The translations under genes and the position numbers were made by a program. The notes under the pieces are model-generated. The model saw only the letters and a list, made by a program, of their open reading frames with translations, was not told where the DNA came from and did no database searches. A stretch of 64,000 bases of DNA. Origin: Vibrio mimicus CAIM 602. GTDB taxonomy: Bacteria; Pseudomonadota; Gammaproteobacteria; Enterobacterales; Vibrionaceae. This document shows, piece after piece, positions 48,801 through 59,094 of the stretch (positions within the stretch are counted from its first letter, which is position 1; each line of letters opens with the position of its first letter). The stretch spans positions 62,052 to 126,051 of the forward strand of contig NZ_AOMO01000030.1 of NCBI RefSeq assembly GCF_000338875.1. Direction: 5' to 3'.

Positions 48801-50225
48801 TTAGTGAGTGAGCTTTTCAACGTAATGGTAAACGGATTTTAAAATCGCCATTTTCTTTTCGTCAGTCTGATGTTCATGAACTAAGTTTTCCAAATTCAGC
48901 ATATAGCTTTCAAGGTTACGTTCAAAATAGTCACGACAATGCGCTGCCCAGCGGCGCTGCTCGGCATCGGTTAAGGTATGTGGGTAATGGCGAGCACGGT
49001 AACGGAACAACAGAGGTTCGATACGTTTATCCGCCACTTTAATCTCTAGGCTGCCAAGATTATCCGGTGACGTGGTGCGAATGATCTCCATCGCCGCACG
49101 ATCGGCAGGCGAAAAGAACCCTTCATACAATTGGCTATCCACATTGTTTTCTTTGGCAAACTCGCGCTCTTGACTGAATACCGTCACCAGCTTTTCACGA
49201 ATTTCTGGATGCTGACGAATCACATTTAAGTGAGCAAGACACTGCTCGCGATCAATACCAATCTTTTCAGCATTCTCTGCGGTCAGGGTCTTGGCGGGAG
49301 CAAGAATAGGGCATTTGTTGAGATGCACTAACTTCACCGGAACCGGTAGTTCATCGGGGGCTAAATCTTCATAACGAGTATAGAGACGCGCTTGCAACGC
49401 TTCTGCATCAAGATCAAACAGAGGCTGAGGGTCTTTACCCAAATCCACCACAATGACCGCATTTTGGTTGGTAGGATGCCAAGCAATCGGCACAATCCAA
49501 CTGGTGTACTGACGTTCGCGGCCAAGCATACCAGAAACATGCATCAGCGGGGTTTGGTTAACGATATCAATCAGCTCAGTCAGCTTGCGTTTGTGGCGCA
49601 TGTTGAAGAAATAGTCGAACAACTTAGGCTGCGCGGCTTTGATCTTTTTCGCCAATTCAATGGTAGCAATCACGTCAGCCATCGCATCGTGTGCGTTACT
49701 GTGTTCAATGCCGTTGGCGACAGAAAGGTGTTCTAACTTAAAGCTAGTAAAGCCTTCATCATTCTCTGGCCATTCGATGCCTTCAGGGCGCAGAGCATGG
49801 CAAGCACGAATCACATCCAGCAGATCCCATCGAGAATTGCCGTGTTGCCAGCTCCATGCATACGGATCGATAAAGTTTCGATAGCAGGTGTAGCGTGTCA
49901 CTTCATCATCAAAACGAATGCTGTTGTAGCCTAAGCTGGTGGTGTTTGGCGTGGAGAGTTCAGCGTGAATACGGGCGATAAATTCTGGCTCTGGTAAGCC
50001 TAAACTATTCGCTTTCTGTGGAGTAATTCCGGTGATCAGCGCGGCTTCAGGAGCGGGTAAGTAATCATTTGGTAATTGGCAGTAAATCACCAGTGGTTCA
50101 CCAATGATGTTGAAATCCATATCGGTACGAACACCCGCAAATTGACTAGGACGATCCTTGGCGGGATTCACTCCCCAAGTCTCGTAGTCAAAGAAGAAAA
50201 ATGTTGGCTGGTGTTCTTGCTGCAT
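48801..50225 (-). CDS. sbcB: Exodeoxyribonuclease I
   Basis: 3'-5' single-strand DNA exonuclease in recombination and mismatch repair. 474 residues (E. coli 475). The DEDDh exonuclease motifs appear as [23 protein letters not shown] and [15 protein letters not shown]; an SH3-like and C-terminal region follow ([12 protein letters not shown]). It lies just upstream of lrgA and points away from it? Both are on the minus strand, sbcB first, with a gap of about 30 bases, so read-through into lrgAB is possible. Confidence 0.95.
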   Translation of the reverse strand: MQQEHQPTFFFFDYETWGVNPAKDRPSQFAGVRTDMDFNIIGEPLVIYCQLPNDYLPAPEAALITGITPQKANSLGLPEPEFIARIHAELSTPNTTSLGYNSIRFDDEVTRYTCYRNFIDPYAWSWQHGNSRWDLLDVIRACHALRPEGIEWPENDEGFTSFKLEHLSVANGIEHSNAHDAMADVIATIELAKKIKAAQPKLFDYFFNMRHKRKLTELIDIVNQTPLMHVSGMLGRERQYTSWIVPIAWHPTNQNAVIVVDLGKDPQPLFDLDAEALQARLYTRYEDLAPDELPVPVKLVHLNKCPILAPAKTLTAENAEKIGIDREQCLAHLNVIRQHPEIREKLVTVFSQEREFAKENNVDSQLYEGFFSPADRAAMEIIRTTSPDNLGSLEIKVADKRIEPLLFRYRARHYPHTLTDAEQRRWAAHCRDYFERNLESYMLNLENLVHEHQTDEKKMAILKSVYHYVEKLTH

Positions 50226-50332
50226 GTGGCCTTACCAAATCGCTGAAAGTTGCCGTTATTAGACCATCCTGCCCCTGACATAGCAATTGCTGCTCTTTCG
50301 GTAATCCGTTATTTGTTCAGCCTTTCAACAAA

Positions 50333-50357
50333 AAAGCCGATGCGTGGCATCGGCTTT
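50333..50357 (-). terminator. Rho-independent terminator after tcyP
   Basis: AAAGCCGATG / CATCGGCTTT stem with five-base loop and a minus-strand TTTTTTG tail, 15 bases after the tcyP stop. Confidence 0.9.
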
Positions 50358-50372
50358 GAAAAGAAAGGAAGA

Positions 50373-51745
50373 TTAAGCTTGCTGAGTTTTATGCTCAACC
50401 TCTTCACTTGTTTGTTTGAGTAAGCGGCTGGTCATAGTTCCGGCAGTCATTGAACCGGATACGTTGAGTGCAGTACGCGCCATATCAATCAGTGGCTCGA
50501 TAGAAATCAGCAGTGCCGCAATCGTCACTGGTAAGCCCATAGCAGGCAGAACAATCAGAGCTGCGAAGGTCGCGCCACCGCCAACACCTGCGATACCAAA
50601 TGAGCTGATGGTGATCATGGCAATCAAGGACACAATAAAGTGGATATCCAGGGGACTAATACCCACTGTTGGTGCAACCATCACTGCCAACATCGCAGGG
50701 TAAATACCCGCACAGCCGTTTTGACCAATCGTTGCACCGAATGACGCAGATAGGTTAGCAATCGCAGGTGGCACATTCAGTTTGGTGATTTGCGCTTCTA
50801 CATTCAGCGGAATCGTTGCGGCTGAACTGCGCGAAGTAAAGGCAAAGGTCAGTACCGGCCAGATGTTTTTAAAGTAGGTGGTTGGGTTCACACCCACCAT
50901 AGCCACGAGCAGACCATGAACCACAAACATCAGTGCAATCGCAACATAGGACGCAACAATGAAACCCAGTAAGCTCAGAATGTCGGAAGCGCTTGAAGTC
51001 GCGACCACTTTAGCCATTAGGCTGCAATGCCGTAAGGCGTCAGCGCCATGATCATTTTGACAAGTCGCATCACAATCGCTTGTGCGGCTTCAACAAAAGT
51101 ACGGATTGGCGTTTCTAATTCTTGCTTATCAGCCATCACTTTGCGTGCGGCAATACCAGTAAGCACACCGAAAATTACTACCGCGATGATTGAAGTCGAA
51201 CGTGCGCCCGTTAAATCAGCAAATGGGTTAGTTGGAATAAAGCTTACTAAAAGCTGTGGGATGGTTAGATCAGCGACGCTTGAAGCTCTGCTTTCCAGCA
51301 CTGCGATGCGTGCGGTTTCACGTGCGCCTTCTACTAAACCTTCCGCCGTCAAACCAAACGCTTGAGTGATCAGGATACCGATCAGCGCTGAAATCGCGGT
51401 TGTTACCAGCAAAATACCTATGGTCAGGCCAGAGATTTTGCCCAGTGAGCCGTTTTTATCCAGTCGTACAACCGCTGAAATCATGGAAACCAGTACCAGT
51501 GGCATGATCACCATTTTTAGTAAACCAACATAGCCGTTACCGACAATGCCAATCCAAGAAAGAGTTTCTTTAATTGCTGGGTGGCCTTCGCCCAGAACGA
51601 CTTGCAGCGCTAAACCAAATGCACTACCAAGAACTAAACCAAACAAAACCTGACGAGAAAGGGTGGATGCTTTTTTCTGTAGTCCGAAGAGATACAACAA
51701 TAAGCCCGCGAAAATCACAAGTGCTGCGATGGTAACCACTGACAT
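50373..51745 (-). pseudogene. tcyP: L-cystine/dicarboxylate symporter of the TcyP type, split by a frameshift
   Basis: Proton or sodium symporter of the DAACS family closest to E. coli TcyP (YdjN), an L-cystine carrier. The N-terminal frame (51745-51017) ends TPYGIAA* and the C-terminal frame continues [12 protein letters not shown]. Adding one G (forward) at 51020-51021, i.e. GCC to GCCC on the coding strand, gives TPYGIAALMAKVVA and a protein of about 457 residues. Hallmarks are NGYVGLLKMVIMPLVLVS, TNPFADLTGARSTSII, the serine-rich hairpin [13 protein letters not shown], and [18 protein letters not shown]. It is likely a sequencing error; otherwise cystine uptake by this route is lost. msrB lies divergent upstream. 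Confidence 0.88.
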
Positions 51746-51826
51746 AATGAAATCCTTAAAAGGGGTTTGAAATCTAACCGTGACGGCACTTTTAAAGTGG
51801 CAGAGGTAACGTGTTAGAACATCAAA

Positions 51827-51841
51827 TGAGAATGATTTTCT
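51827..51841. promoter_or_regulatory. Fur-box-like sequence upstream of tcyP
   Basis: TGAGAATGATTTTCT matches 11 to 12 of the 14 defined positions of the 7-1-7 Fur consensus TGATAATNATTATCA. It is 82 bases before the tcyP start. Assigned by eye only. Confidence 0.35.
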
Positions 51842-51847
51842 GGGAAT

Positions 51848-51908
51848 ATAGCGATCGCTATCACGAAAATAAACTCAGAAAAATACATGTTTTATAACTA
51901 ATAGTTAT
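51848..51908. repeat. Two palindromes in the tcyP-msrB gap
   Basis: ATAGCGATCGCTAT (51848-51861) is a perfect 14-bp palindrome, and ATAACTAATAGTTAT (51894-51908) has perfect 6-bp arms. Both have operator-like geometry between divergent sulfur-related genes. The regulator is unknown. The rest of 51746-52057 holds nothing else I can support. Confidence 0.5.
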
Positions 51909-52057
51909 CAAAAACAGGAAGTTGGTTAATCTAAAATCAGTTTGTGGAAACTTTAAGCAAAGAAAGTCTTTTTTATGGCATTAACCTCTAATCAAAGAAA
52001 TGAAATAAGAAGGGTAAATCCACGGTCTGCTGTTTGGTAAAGCAAGAGGAGATAATT

Positions 52058-52507
52058 ATGTTGAATTGGCAACAAGTGTTGGACTTTGCAAATCAAGGTA
52101 ATCCGGCACCGGATCGTGAGGTGATCCGCAGCGATGCTGAGTGGCGTGAAATACTCAATGAACAGCAGTATTACGTGATGCGCCAACATGGAACGGAAAG
52201 AGCATTTTCTAATGCGATGTGTGAGTTGTTTGAACCCGGCTTATACCAATGCGCTGGATGCCAAACTCTGCTGTTTGATTCAGCAACGAAGTTTGACTCT
52301 GGCACTGGGTGGCCTTCGTTTTCACAGCCTGTGAAATCTAATGCAATCTCGTACCATATGGATCACAGCTTAGCGCGTGCCCGAGTGGAAGTGCGTTGCA
52401 ACACTTGTGCATCGCATTTAGGGCATGTGTTTCCAGATGGCCCACCACCCAGTGGTTTGCGTTACTGCATCAATTCAGTCGCTGTCGACAAGCTCAACTC
52501 ACATTAA
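52058..52507 (+). CDS. msrB: Peptide methionine-R-sulfoxide reductase
   Basis: Reduces methionine-R-sulfoxide in oxidised proteins. 149 residues from ATG 52058 with a strong AGAGGAG site; the frame can be extended to 52034 but without support. It has zinc cysteines in CAGC and CNTC, the family core FDSGTGWPSFSQP and HLGHVFPDGP, and the catalytic cysteine in LRYCINSVA. It is divergent from the cystine transporter gene, a pairing with a thiol/oxidative stress flavour. Confidence 0.95.
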   Translation: MLNWQQVLDFANQGNPAPDREVIRSDAEWREILNEQQYYVMRQHGTERAFSNAMCELFEPGLYQCAGCQTLLFDSATKFDSGTGWPSFSQPVKSNAISYHMDHSLARARVEVRCNTCASHLGHVFPDGPPPSGLRYCINSVAVDKLNSH

Positions 52508-52606
52508 GCCACATTCATCAGGTCTGGTTATGCCCAGACCTGATGCTTATCACACACAATTTCTTCATTCGATCTTTCTTAGACAACGTAACCGAAGCGT
52601 ATAGCA

Positions 52607-52693
52607 TTAGGTCAGCGCGAGTGGGATGCGTTTGCCTTTTTTACCCGCGGGTTTGTTGGGTTTCTGTTTGGGTGATCTTTGGTTGGCAATCAT
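52607..52693 (-). CDS. Candidate small basic protein of 28 residues
   Basis: Open frame MIANQRSPKQKPNKPAGKKG followed by KRIPLALT. It has nine Lys/Arg and no acidic residues. The ATG at 52693 is preceded by AAGGAG at a seven-base spacing, a near-ideal ribosome site, and a TGTCTC/GAGACA hairpin (52711-52728) sits just upstream. No similar characterised peptide comes to mind. It could bind RNA or ribosomes by its charge, but this is speculation. The gap 52508-52951 otherwise holds the start of the cob operon. Confidence 0.45.
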   Translation of the reverse strand: MIANQRSPKQKPNKPAGKKGKRIPLALT

Positions 52694-52951
52694 GGTACAA
52701 CTCCTTGTTGTGTCTCCATTTAGAGACAACTACGGGAAAGGGAAGCCAAACTGAAGCGTCAAAGATAGAAGCACTATTCATACCAAGAGTATAGAACATC
52801 TAATTTCAACTGCTTATACGAAGGAAAATGTCAGTAAGTTTGCTTTGCGGCAGGCTAAGCAAAATGCGTGAAGGTTTTTGCTTTGTTGCCCAGAGCGAGT
52901 AGACTGTGCCGACTCATTTCCAAGCCCAAAAAAAGAAGTAAGGATGCCTGC

Positions 52952-53977
52952 ATGTTAGATCGCTCGTTCAGCGCCGAAATCCAACAACGAATTGACCAAA
53001 AAACTAAGCCACTAGGGGCGCTTGGTCAGCTTGAGCGCGTTGCGCACCATTTAGCGCTGATCCAAAGTCAATCCAAGCAAAGTGCGATGACTCAACTTGA
53101 AATTCATCAGCCAACAGTATTGGTGTTTGCTGCCGATCATGGCATTGCCGCACAAGGCGTTAGCATTGCTCCAAGTGCCGTAACCGAGCAAATGGTGAGA
53201 AATTTTCTAGCTGGTGGGGCGGCCATTAACTGTTTTTGCCGCAGTGAGCAAGCAGCGATGCGAGTGATCGATTGTGGCATCCTTCGCGCACAACCCGCGC
53301 ATAGTGATTTGATTGAGCAGCGACTCGGTGCGGGAACACAAAACTTTGCACAGCAAGCCGCCATGACCCAAGAACAAGTACAAACAGGTATTGAGTTGGG
53401 CAAAGCACTGATTCATCGTGAAGTTGATGCGGGATGCAACCTAATGATGTTTGGTGAAATGGGCATCGGCAATACCAGCAGCGCCGCAGCGCTATTGGCA
53501 GCACTTTCAGGTCTTCCGATTGAAGTATGCGTAGGGCGTGGAACTGGCATCAGCGATGAACAGTACCAGCGGAAAATTGAGTTAGTGACACAAGGTGTAG
53601 AGCGTTGCTTAGGTGCTGCACCACAAGAAGTATTGATGCAGGTTGGCGGCTTTGAAATTGTTCAGATGGTCGGAGCTTTCCTTGGCGCATACGAAAAACA
53701 AACGCCAGTACTGGTGGATGGTTTTATTGTTACGGTTGCCGCTTACATCGCAACTTTAATCGAACCAGATGTACGTGACTATTTGCTGTTTGCTCACCGC
53801 TCACAAGAAACTGGGCATCGCGCCGTATTAGGTCTGCTTGCCGCAGATCCTCTCCTCGATTTAGGGCTTCGTTTAGGTGAAGGAACCGGGGCGGTATTGG
53901 CACTAGGTATCGTGCGTGCGGCAGTCGAGTTCTACAACAACATGGCCAGTTTTGCCGATGCAGGGGTGACCGTGTAA
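52952..53977 (+). CDS. cobT: Nicotinate-nucleotide-dimethylbenzimidazole phosphoribosyltransferase
   Basis: Activates the lower ligand of cobalamin, making alpha-ribazole phosphate. 341 residues from ATG 52952 (AAGGATGCC site), consistent with the usual 350. Visible: [28 protein letters not shown] (catalytic base region), [16 protein letters not shown] and GRGTGI. It is the first gene of a tight cob unit; its stop overlaps the cobS start by one base. I searched upstream for a cobalamin riboswitch and did not find the B12 box. Confidence 0.94.
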   Translation: MLDRSFSAEIQQRIDQKTKPLGALGQLERVAHHLALIQSQSKQSAMTQLEIHQPTVLVFAADHGIAAQGVSIAPSAVTEQMVRNFLAGGAAINCFCRSEQAAMRVIDCGILRAQPAHSDLIEQRLGAGTQNFAQQAAMTQEQVQTGIELGKALIHREVDAGCNLMMFGEMGIGNTSSAAALLAALSGLPIEVCVGRGTGISDEQYQRKIELVTQGVERCLGAAPQEVLMQVGGFEIVQMVGAFLGAYEKQTPVLVDGFIVTVAAYIATLIEPDVRDYLLFAHRSQETGHRAVLGLLAADPLLDLGLRLGEGTGAVLALGIVRAAVEFYNNMASFADAGVTV

Positions 53978-54747
53978 TGGCGGCAATTTTGCGTTATCAA
54001 TTAGAACTTTTTCTGCTTGCCGTCAGTTTCTTCTCACGTCTCCCTGTTCCCGTTAACCTGCCTTATAGCAGTGAGCGGATGAATCAGGCGGGGCGCTATT
54101 TCGCGTTAGTCGGTTTGCTATTAGGTGGGATTTGCGCGCTGGTTTATTCATTGGCGACTCAACTCTTTTCAACCAATATCAGCGTTTTTCTGACCATGGT
54201 ACTTAGCCTGTTACTGACGGGAGCATTCCACGAGGATGGGTTAGCTGATATGGCCGATGGCGTCGGTGGAGGTATGACCGCGGAGCGCCGTTTAGCCATT
54301 ATGAAAGACAGCCGTATTGGAACGTATGGTGCCAGTGCTCTGTTAATGGCACTGTTTGGTAAATACTTACTTTTGACTGAGCTGGCTGATCTCACATCAT
54401 TGGTGCCAATTTGGTTGATGGCTTATACGCTGAGCCGCGCAGTTGCTGCTTCACTAATTCATAACACCCCATATGTTTCAGATGCCGATAGCAGCAAAAG
54501 CAAACCTCTTGCTCAACAGCAGTCGAGCAGCGATTTGGCGATTTTAGCGCTCACGGCGTTGATGACATTACTTTGCTTTTCATGGCAGCTAATGGCAGTG
54601 ATGATTGTAGCCAGCCTGATTTTTAGACAAACCTTCCGTCGATGGCTAATCAAACGTTTGGGGGATTTACGGGGATTGCTTGGGGGCTGCTCAACAACTA
54701 ATGGAACTGCTGATCTATCTGATCTTGCTGGCGTTTTTACAGCATGA
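53977..54747 (+). CDS. cobS: Cobalamin-5'-phosphate synthase, C-terminus frameshifted
   Basis: Membrane enzyme joining adenosylcobinamide-GDP and alpha-ribazole. The catalytic acidic segment [17 protein letters not shown] and RIGTYGA are seen. As sequenced it ends [17 protein letters not shown]... at 54747. Restoring one G in each of two runs (GGGGG at 54660-54664 and GGGG at 54671-54674) gives [20 protein letters not shown] and a stop at 54758-54760, eight bases before cobU. Thus two one-base deletions in G runs scramble about 30 residues, including the conserved GGxTGDxLGA motif. The overlap with cobT is one base. Confidence 0.9.
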   Translation: MAAILRYQLELFLLAVSFFSRLPVPVNLPYSSERMNQAGRYFALVGLLLGGICALVYSLATQLFSTNISVFLTMVLSLLLTGAFHEDGLADMADGVGGGMTAERRLAIMKDSRIGTYGASALLMALFGKYLLLTELADLTSLVPIWLMAYTLSRAVAASLIHNTPYVSDADSSKSKPLAQQQSSSDLAILALTALMTLLCFSWQLMAVMIVASLIFRQTFRRWLIKRLGDLRGLLGGCSTTNGTADLSDLAGVFTA

Positions 54748-54768
54748 GCTGATGATTTAGGAGGCAAA

Positions 54769-55308
54769 GTGAGCGTACATTTAATTTTAGGTGGTGCACG
54801 CAGCGGTAAATCCAGCCACGCCGAATCTTTTGCGAAGCAGGCCGCGCAAGAACATTCTGCTTCTCTACATTATGTTGCGACAGCCGCTGCTTTGGATGAT
54901 GAGATGCGGGCACGAATTGCACATCATCAAGCAAGACGCACTGCCGAGTGGATTGAGCATGAAGTCCCTCTCGCGCTGGCGGACTATTTAGCTCGCTTTC
55001 AAAAAAACGATGTGGTGTTGGTGGATTGCCTGACCTTGTGGTTGAACAACCTGCTTTTTGAACATGAACAATCGTTTTCTTCCTCGTTGATTGATGAGTA
55101 TGTAGAGCAATTGCTGACTGCATTAGCACAGACCCAAGCCACAGTAATTTTAGTGAGTAATGAAGTTGGGATGGGAGTAGTTCCTATGGGTGAACTGACT
55201 CGCTTCTTTGTTGACCATGCGGGTTGGATGAACCAGAAAATCGCTGCTTTAGCCGATTCCGTTACCCTAGTAGTAGCTGGGCTGCCACAGCGCTTAAAAG
55301 GTGAGTGA
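54769..55308 (+). CDS. cobU: Adenosylcobinamide kinase / guanylyltransferase
   Basis: Bifunctional enzyme that phosphorylates cobinamide and attaches GMP. 179 residues (E. coli 181). P-loop GGARSGKSSHAE at the N-terminus, HHQARRTAEW with the guanylylated histidine region, and VDCLTLWLNNLL. GTG start with a GGAGG site. It overlaps cobC by four bases (GTGA), so translation is coupled. Confidence 0.95.
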   Translation: MSVHLILGGARSGKSSHAESFAKQAAQEHSASLHYVATAAALDDEMRARIAHHQARRTAEWIEHEVPLALADYLARFQKNDVVLVDCLTLWLNNLLFEHEQSFSSSLIDEYVEQLLTALAQTQATVILVSNEVGMGVVPMGELTRFFVDHAGWMNQKIAALADSVTLVVAGLPQRLKGE

Positions 55309-55928
55309 GTCAACACGCTATGATCACGATTTGGTTACTGCGTCACGGTAAAACGCAAGGCCCAGCAGCACTAAATGGCATTACGGATGTTGCGGTTGAT
55401 GCTGACATCCAGCAAGCGATAACAAGTCAATTGGTTGGCTTGCCGTTCTCGCGTGTGATTAGCTCGCCTTTGCGTCGCTGTGCCGATCTGGCGCAGCAAA
55501 TTCGAACGGTACGTCCAGAGATAACGCTTGATTACGATACCAATTTTCAAGAACTGAACTTTGGTCAGTTTGATGGGCAAAGTTTTTCTGAGCTAGAAAG
55601 TGAGTGGCCATTATTGGAGGCCTTTTGGCAAGATCCCGCTAAACATACCTTGCCGCAAGCAGAACCGTTAGCTGATGCTTATCAAAGAGTTAGTCAAGCA
55701 TGGCAGCAATGGTTGCCTAGGTTAGAGAGTAATACGCTTATCATCTGCCATGCTGGAACAATTCGCCTGATTCTGGCGGAAGTGTTGGGTGTGGATTGGC
55801 GTAATCCTAATTGGTATAGCCGCTTAAATATTCCTTATCAATCACTGACCCAACTCAACCTCTATCCCGGTGAGCCACCTTTTGTGAGCGTGAGCAGCAT
55901 CGGAAATGCGCTTGGAGATTATCCATAA
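55305..55928 (+). CDS. cobC: Alpha-ribazole phosphatase-like histidine phosphatase
   Basis: Histidine phosphatase family, 207 residues, with the RHG catalytic motif (LLRHGKTQG) and the second histidine in CHAGTIR. In the cob cluster its expected job is removing phosphate from alpha-ribazole-5'-phosphate (or from cobalamin-phosphate). The GTG start in the overlap is chosen; an ATG five codons later is possible. It is the last gene of the cobTSUC unit. A phosphoglycerate-mutase-like role elsewhere cannot be excluded from sequence. Confidence 0.88.
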   Translation: MSQHAMITIWLLRHGKTQGPAALNGITDVAVDADIQQAITSQLVGLPFSRVISSPLRRCADLAQQIRTVRPEITLDYDTNFQELNFGQFDGQSFSELESEWPLLEAFWQDPAKHTLPQAEPLADAYQRVSQAWQQWLPRLESNTLIICHAGTIRLILAEVLGVDWRNPNWYSRLNIPYQSLTQLNLYPGEPPFVSVSSIGNALGDYP

Positions 55929-56126
55929 AGCGATTTCGATATAGAGCATCTTATTGAATTAATGATAGAATCCGCGGCTATATCGTCGCCATCTGGCTGG
56001 GTATGGAAAGAAAGTGTCATTTTCCTCTGCCACAGAGATCGTATGGGTCGTCATAAGTGCGATCTTCTTGGCATAAATTGTTCGTACAATTTCTTAACAT
56101 ACCGCTGTGCAATAAAGGAGTAGCGC

Positions 56127-57155
56127 ATGACGAAGTCTCTCTTCCGCCAATCTTTTCTTTTCGACAGCTTAGACCTCGACCACTCAATGGTCACTCAATC
56201 CCTACGTACAGTACAGGGTGTGACTTTAAAGCTGCATCAACGTGGTGTGCTGGAAGTCATCCCAGCGCAGTATGATGCAACAAGTAAAAATGTGGTGATT
56301 TCTTGTGGTATCCACGGCGATGAAACTGCGCCAATGGAGCTAATGGATAAGTGGGTTGAAGATATTGTCAGCGGATTTCAACCTGTTGCTGAGCGCTGTT
56401 TGTTTATTCTTGCTCATCCTGAGGCGACTCAACGTCATTCCCGTTTTATTGAACAGAATCTCAATCGTTTGTTTGATGACAAACCGCACGCGCCGAGCGC
56501 TGAGTTAGCCATCGCTGATAATTTGAAGTTGCTGCTCGATCAGTTTTTCGCCAATACCGAAGAAAACTCACGTTGGCATCTGGATTTGCACTGCGCAATC
56601 CGTGCCTCGAAGCATTATTCGTTTGCTGTGAGCCCTAAATCTCGTCATCTTGTGCGTAGCCGAAGCCTGATGCAGTTTGTCGAACAAGCGCATATTGAAG
56701 CTGTAATGCTTTCTAATGCTCCTTCCAGTACTTTCAGTTGGTACTCGGCAGAGCATTTCGCCGCCCAAGCTCTAACCTTAGAACTTGGTCAAGTTGCCCG
56801 TTTAGGAGAAAACCAATTGGATCGCTTGGTTGCCTTCGATTTGGCAATGCGCGATCTCATTTCACGTCATAAACCGGAACATTTACCAAGAAAAACGGTG
56901 ATGTACCGAGTGAGCCGTACCATAGTGCGCCTACACGATGACTTTGATTTTCGCTTCAGTGATGATGTGGAAAACTTCACCGCGTTTATGCATGGCGAAG
57001 TCTTTGGCCACGATGGTGATAAACCTTTGATGGCAAAGAATGAAGGTGAAGCCATTGTGTTCCCGAATCGAAACGTCGCAATAGGGCAGCGGGCTGCCTT
57101 GATGGTGTGTAAAGTCAATACTCGTTATGAAGATGACCAATTGGTGTACGACTGA
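56127..57155 (+). CDS. astE: Succinylglutamate desuccinylase
   Basis: Last step of the AST arginine pathway, N-succinylglutamate to succinate and glutamate. 342 residues of the M14-like zinc deacylases: SCGIHGDETAPMEL (zinc His and Glu), LDLHCAIRAS (zinc His) and LELGQVARLG (catalytic Glu). Good AAAGGAG site. It sits between cobC and btuC, apart from any astCAD genes, so it is an orphan in this window. Confidence 0.93.
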   Translation: MTKSLFRQSFLFDSLDLDHSMVTQSLRTVQGVTLKLHQRGVLEVIPAQYDATSKNVVISCGIHGDETAPMELMDKWVEDIVSGFQPVAERCLFILAHPEATQRHSRFIEQNLNRLFDDKPHAPSAELAIADNLKLLLDQFFANTEENSRWHLDLHCAIRASKHYSFAVSPKSRHLVRSRSLMQFVEQAHIEAVMLSNAPSSTFSWYSAEHFAAQALTLELGQVARLGENQLDRLVAFDLAMRDLISRHKPEHLPRKTVMYRVSRTIVRLHDDFDFRFSDDVENFTAFMHGEVFGHDGDKPLMAKNEGEAIVFPNRNVAIGQRAALMVCKVNTRYEDDQLVYD

Positions 57156-57235
57156 TTGTGCATTCGCATGAACCGCTTTCTATTTGAATGGCTTAACGGT
57201 AAGGTTAGGCCATTCTTTTTTCTATGAATGACAAG

Positions 57236-58231
57236 ATGGATTTTCATCGACTGCTTCAACACAAGCAAAGACGCTGGCGCCACAGTAGTTACCTGCTGTG
57301 CGGGCTATTTCTGATCCTAAGCTGCGTTTATTTGTTGGTGGGGGAAGTGTGGCTATCACCTTTTTCCACATGGTCTTCGCTTGAACAGCAATTGGTTTGG
57401 GACTTGCGTTTACCTCGACTTCTTGCCGCTGCGGTGATTGGTGCTTCCTTGGCGATTGCAGGCGCAACTTTACAAGTTCTGCTCGGTAACGTGCTCGCTG
57501 AACCCGGTGTGGTTGGGGTATCCGGTGGGGCGAGTGTCGCCATGGTCATCTTGCTGTTGTTTTTCCCAAGCTTAAATTCGCCCGTTGCTTTTATGGTTGC
57601 TGCTGTACTGGGCGCTTTGCTGTTCACTCTGCTCTTGGTGATGATGGCGCGCAAATTACGCTTAACCACGGCTAGGTTGCTGTTGGTCGGTGTTGCGTTA
57701 GGTATCTTGTCAGGCGCAGTGGTCACTTGGGCTTTCTATTTCAGTGATGATTTAGGCTTACGTCAATTGATGTACTGGCTGATGGGCAGTGTTGCAGGAG
57801 TCAGCTGGTATCAGCACACACTCTCTTTGGTCGCGATTCCGGTGGTGTTTTGGCTTGCGTTACAAGGCGGAGTGTTGGATAAGCTCATGCTCGGAGAAGG
57901 TCACGCAAAACAATTGGGTGTCGATATTCATCGTGTCCGCTGGCGTTTGATCCTGGCTATTGCGTTATTGGTTGGTTCCTCTGTGGCATTGGGGGGCGTG
58001 ATTGGTTTCGTTGGTTTGGTCGTTCCTCATTTACTGCGTTTAATCCTAGGTTCTGAAAATCGATTGCTGTTGCCTATGTCGGCACTTTGTGGATCTTTGT
58101 TGCTGGTAAGTGCTGATCTGATTGCGCGTATGGCACTAGGCAGTGGCGAGCTACCGCTTGGTGTAGTGACAACCACTTTGGGCGCGCCAATCTTTATCTG
58201 GATGTTGGTGAGAAACCATGATTCGTGTTAA
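57236..58231 (+). CDS. btuC: Vitamin B12 ABC transporter permease
   Basis: Inner-membrane permease for cobalamin, 331 residues (start ATG 57236; ATG 57224 also open, neither with a clear ribosome site). FecCD family with about ten helices; visible are [54 protein letters not shown] and [20 protein letters not shown]. It overlaps btuD by 14 bases. No btuF gene is adjacent, so the periplasmic binding protein must be elsewhere. Confidence 0.94.
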   Translation: MDFHRLLQHKQRRWRHSSYLLCGLFLILSCVYLLVGEVWLSPFSTWSSLEQQLVWDLRLPRLLAAAVIGASLAIAGATLQVLLGNVLAEPGVVGVSGGASVAMVILLLFFPSLNSPVAFMVAAVLGALLFTLLLVMMARKLRLTTARLLLVGVALGILSGAVVTWAFYFSDDLGLRQLMYWLMGSVAGVSWYQHTLSLVAIPVVFWLALQGGVLDKLMLGEGHAKQLGVDIHRVRWRLILAIALLVGSSVALGGVIGFVGLVVPHLLRLILGSENRLLLPMSALCGSLLLVSADLIARMALGSGELPLGVVTTTLGAPIFIWMLVRNHDSC

Positions 58232-58973
58232 TAGCTTACAGGTGGATTCGCGTCTGCTACCTCTCTCACTCAGTGCCAACGTTGGCGAAGTTTGGCATGT
58301 GATTGGTCCCAATGGCAGTGGTAAGAGTACCTTTCTGGCGGCATTGGCGGGGTTGACGTCATTTTCAGGCTCTATCCAGATTGATGAGTTGGAAGTGGGG
58401 GAGGCGAGTCTTTCTGAGTTAGCCCTGCATCGTGCCTATCTTGCCCAAAATGATAAACCCAGTTTTCAATTGCAGGTTTTCCAATACTTAGCGCTCTCCA
58501 TCCCTGCCGGTATTGCTATTGATAGCCCAGAAGTTGCCAGTGAAATTGATGAGATCAGCCGTCTGCTGAATATTGATGACAAGCTGCATCGTTCGATCCA
58601 TCAGCTTTCTGGTGGCGAATGGCAACGCGTACGCTTGGCTGGCAGTTGCTTGCAAGTTTCTCCGGCGTTAAATCCATCTGCCCGTTTGCTGATTTGGGAT
58701 GAACCCGCCGCACCGCTCGACATTGCTCAAGAAAGTTTGCTGTACCGCCTGATTGAGCGCATGGCCGGACAAGGACTGACCATCATTATGGCTAACCATG
58801 ACCTCAATCGGACTTTGCGACATGCAGATAAGGTTCTGATGCTCAAAAATGGGGTGTTGTATCACGCAGGCTGTGCTGAAGAGGTGCTTACTCAAGAGGC
58901 ATTACAAGATGTATTCGGCACTTCCATTCGCAGAGTGGAGCTTGAAGGCCATTATCATCTCTTGTTCGACTGA
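58218..58973 (+). CDS. btuD: Vitamin B12 ABC transporter ATPase
   Basis: Cytosolic ATPase of the B12 importer, 251 residues. Walker [10 protein letters not shown], signature [13 protein letters not shown], Walker [13 protein letters not shown] and H-loop [12 protein letters not shown]. The ATG lies in the btuC 3' end, overlapping by 14 bases. Together with the cob genes it supports corrinoid uptake and salvage. Confidence 0.95.
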   Translation: MIRVNSLQVDSRLLPLSLSANVGEVWHVIGPNGSGKSTFLAALAGLTSFSGSIQIDELEVGEASLSELALHRAYLAQNDKPSFQLQVFQYLALSIPAGIAIDSPEVASEIDEISRLLNIDDKLHRSIHQLSGGEWQRVRLAGSCLQVSPALNPSARLLIWDEPAAPLDIAQESLLYRLIERMAGQGLTIIMANHDLNRTLRHADKVLMLKNGVLYHAGCAEEVLTQEALQDVFGTSIRRVELEGHYHLLFD

Positions 58974-59007
58974 GCTTCTCGTATACGGTTAGACCCTCAA
59001 TCAGATA

Positions 59008-59046
59008 TAACAAGCCACCTTAGGATTAAGGTGGCTTGTTACTTTT
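59008..59046 (+). terminator. Rho-independent terminator after btuD
   Basis: TAACAAGCCACCTTA / TAAGGTGGCTTGTTA stem (15 bp) with a four-base loop, then CTTTTCC; 35 bases after the btuD stop. Confidence 0.85.
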
Positions 59047-59094
59047 CCTAGCTTGGGCTTAAAAACGAAAACGCCAAGTTATTGCGAGATCCGC

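Noticed and set aside
52508..52951. Cobalamin riboswitch before cobT
   Set aside because: I looked for the B12 box and the usual paired helices and did not find them.
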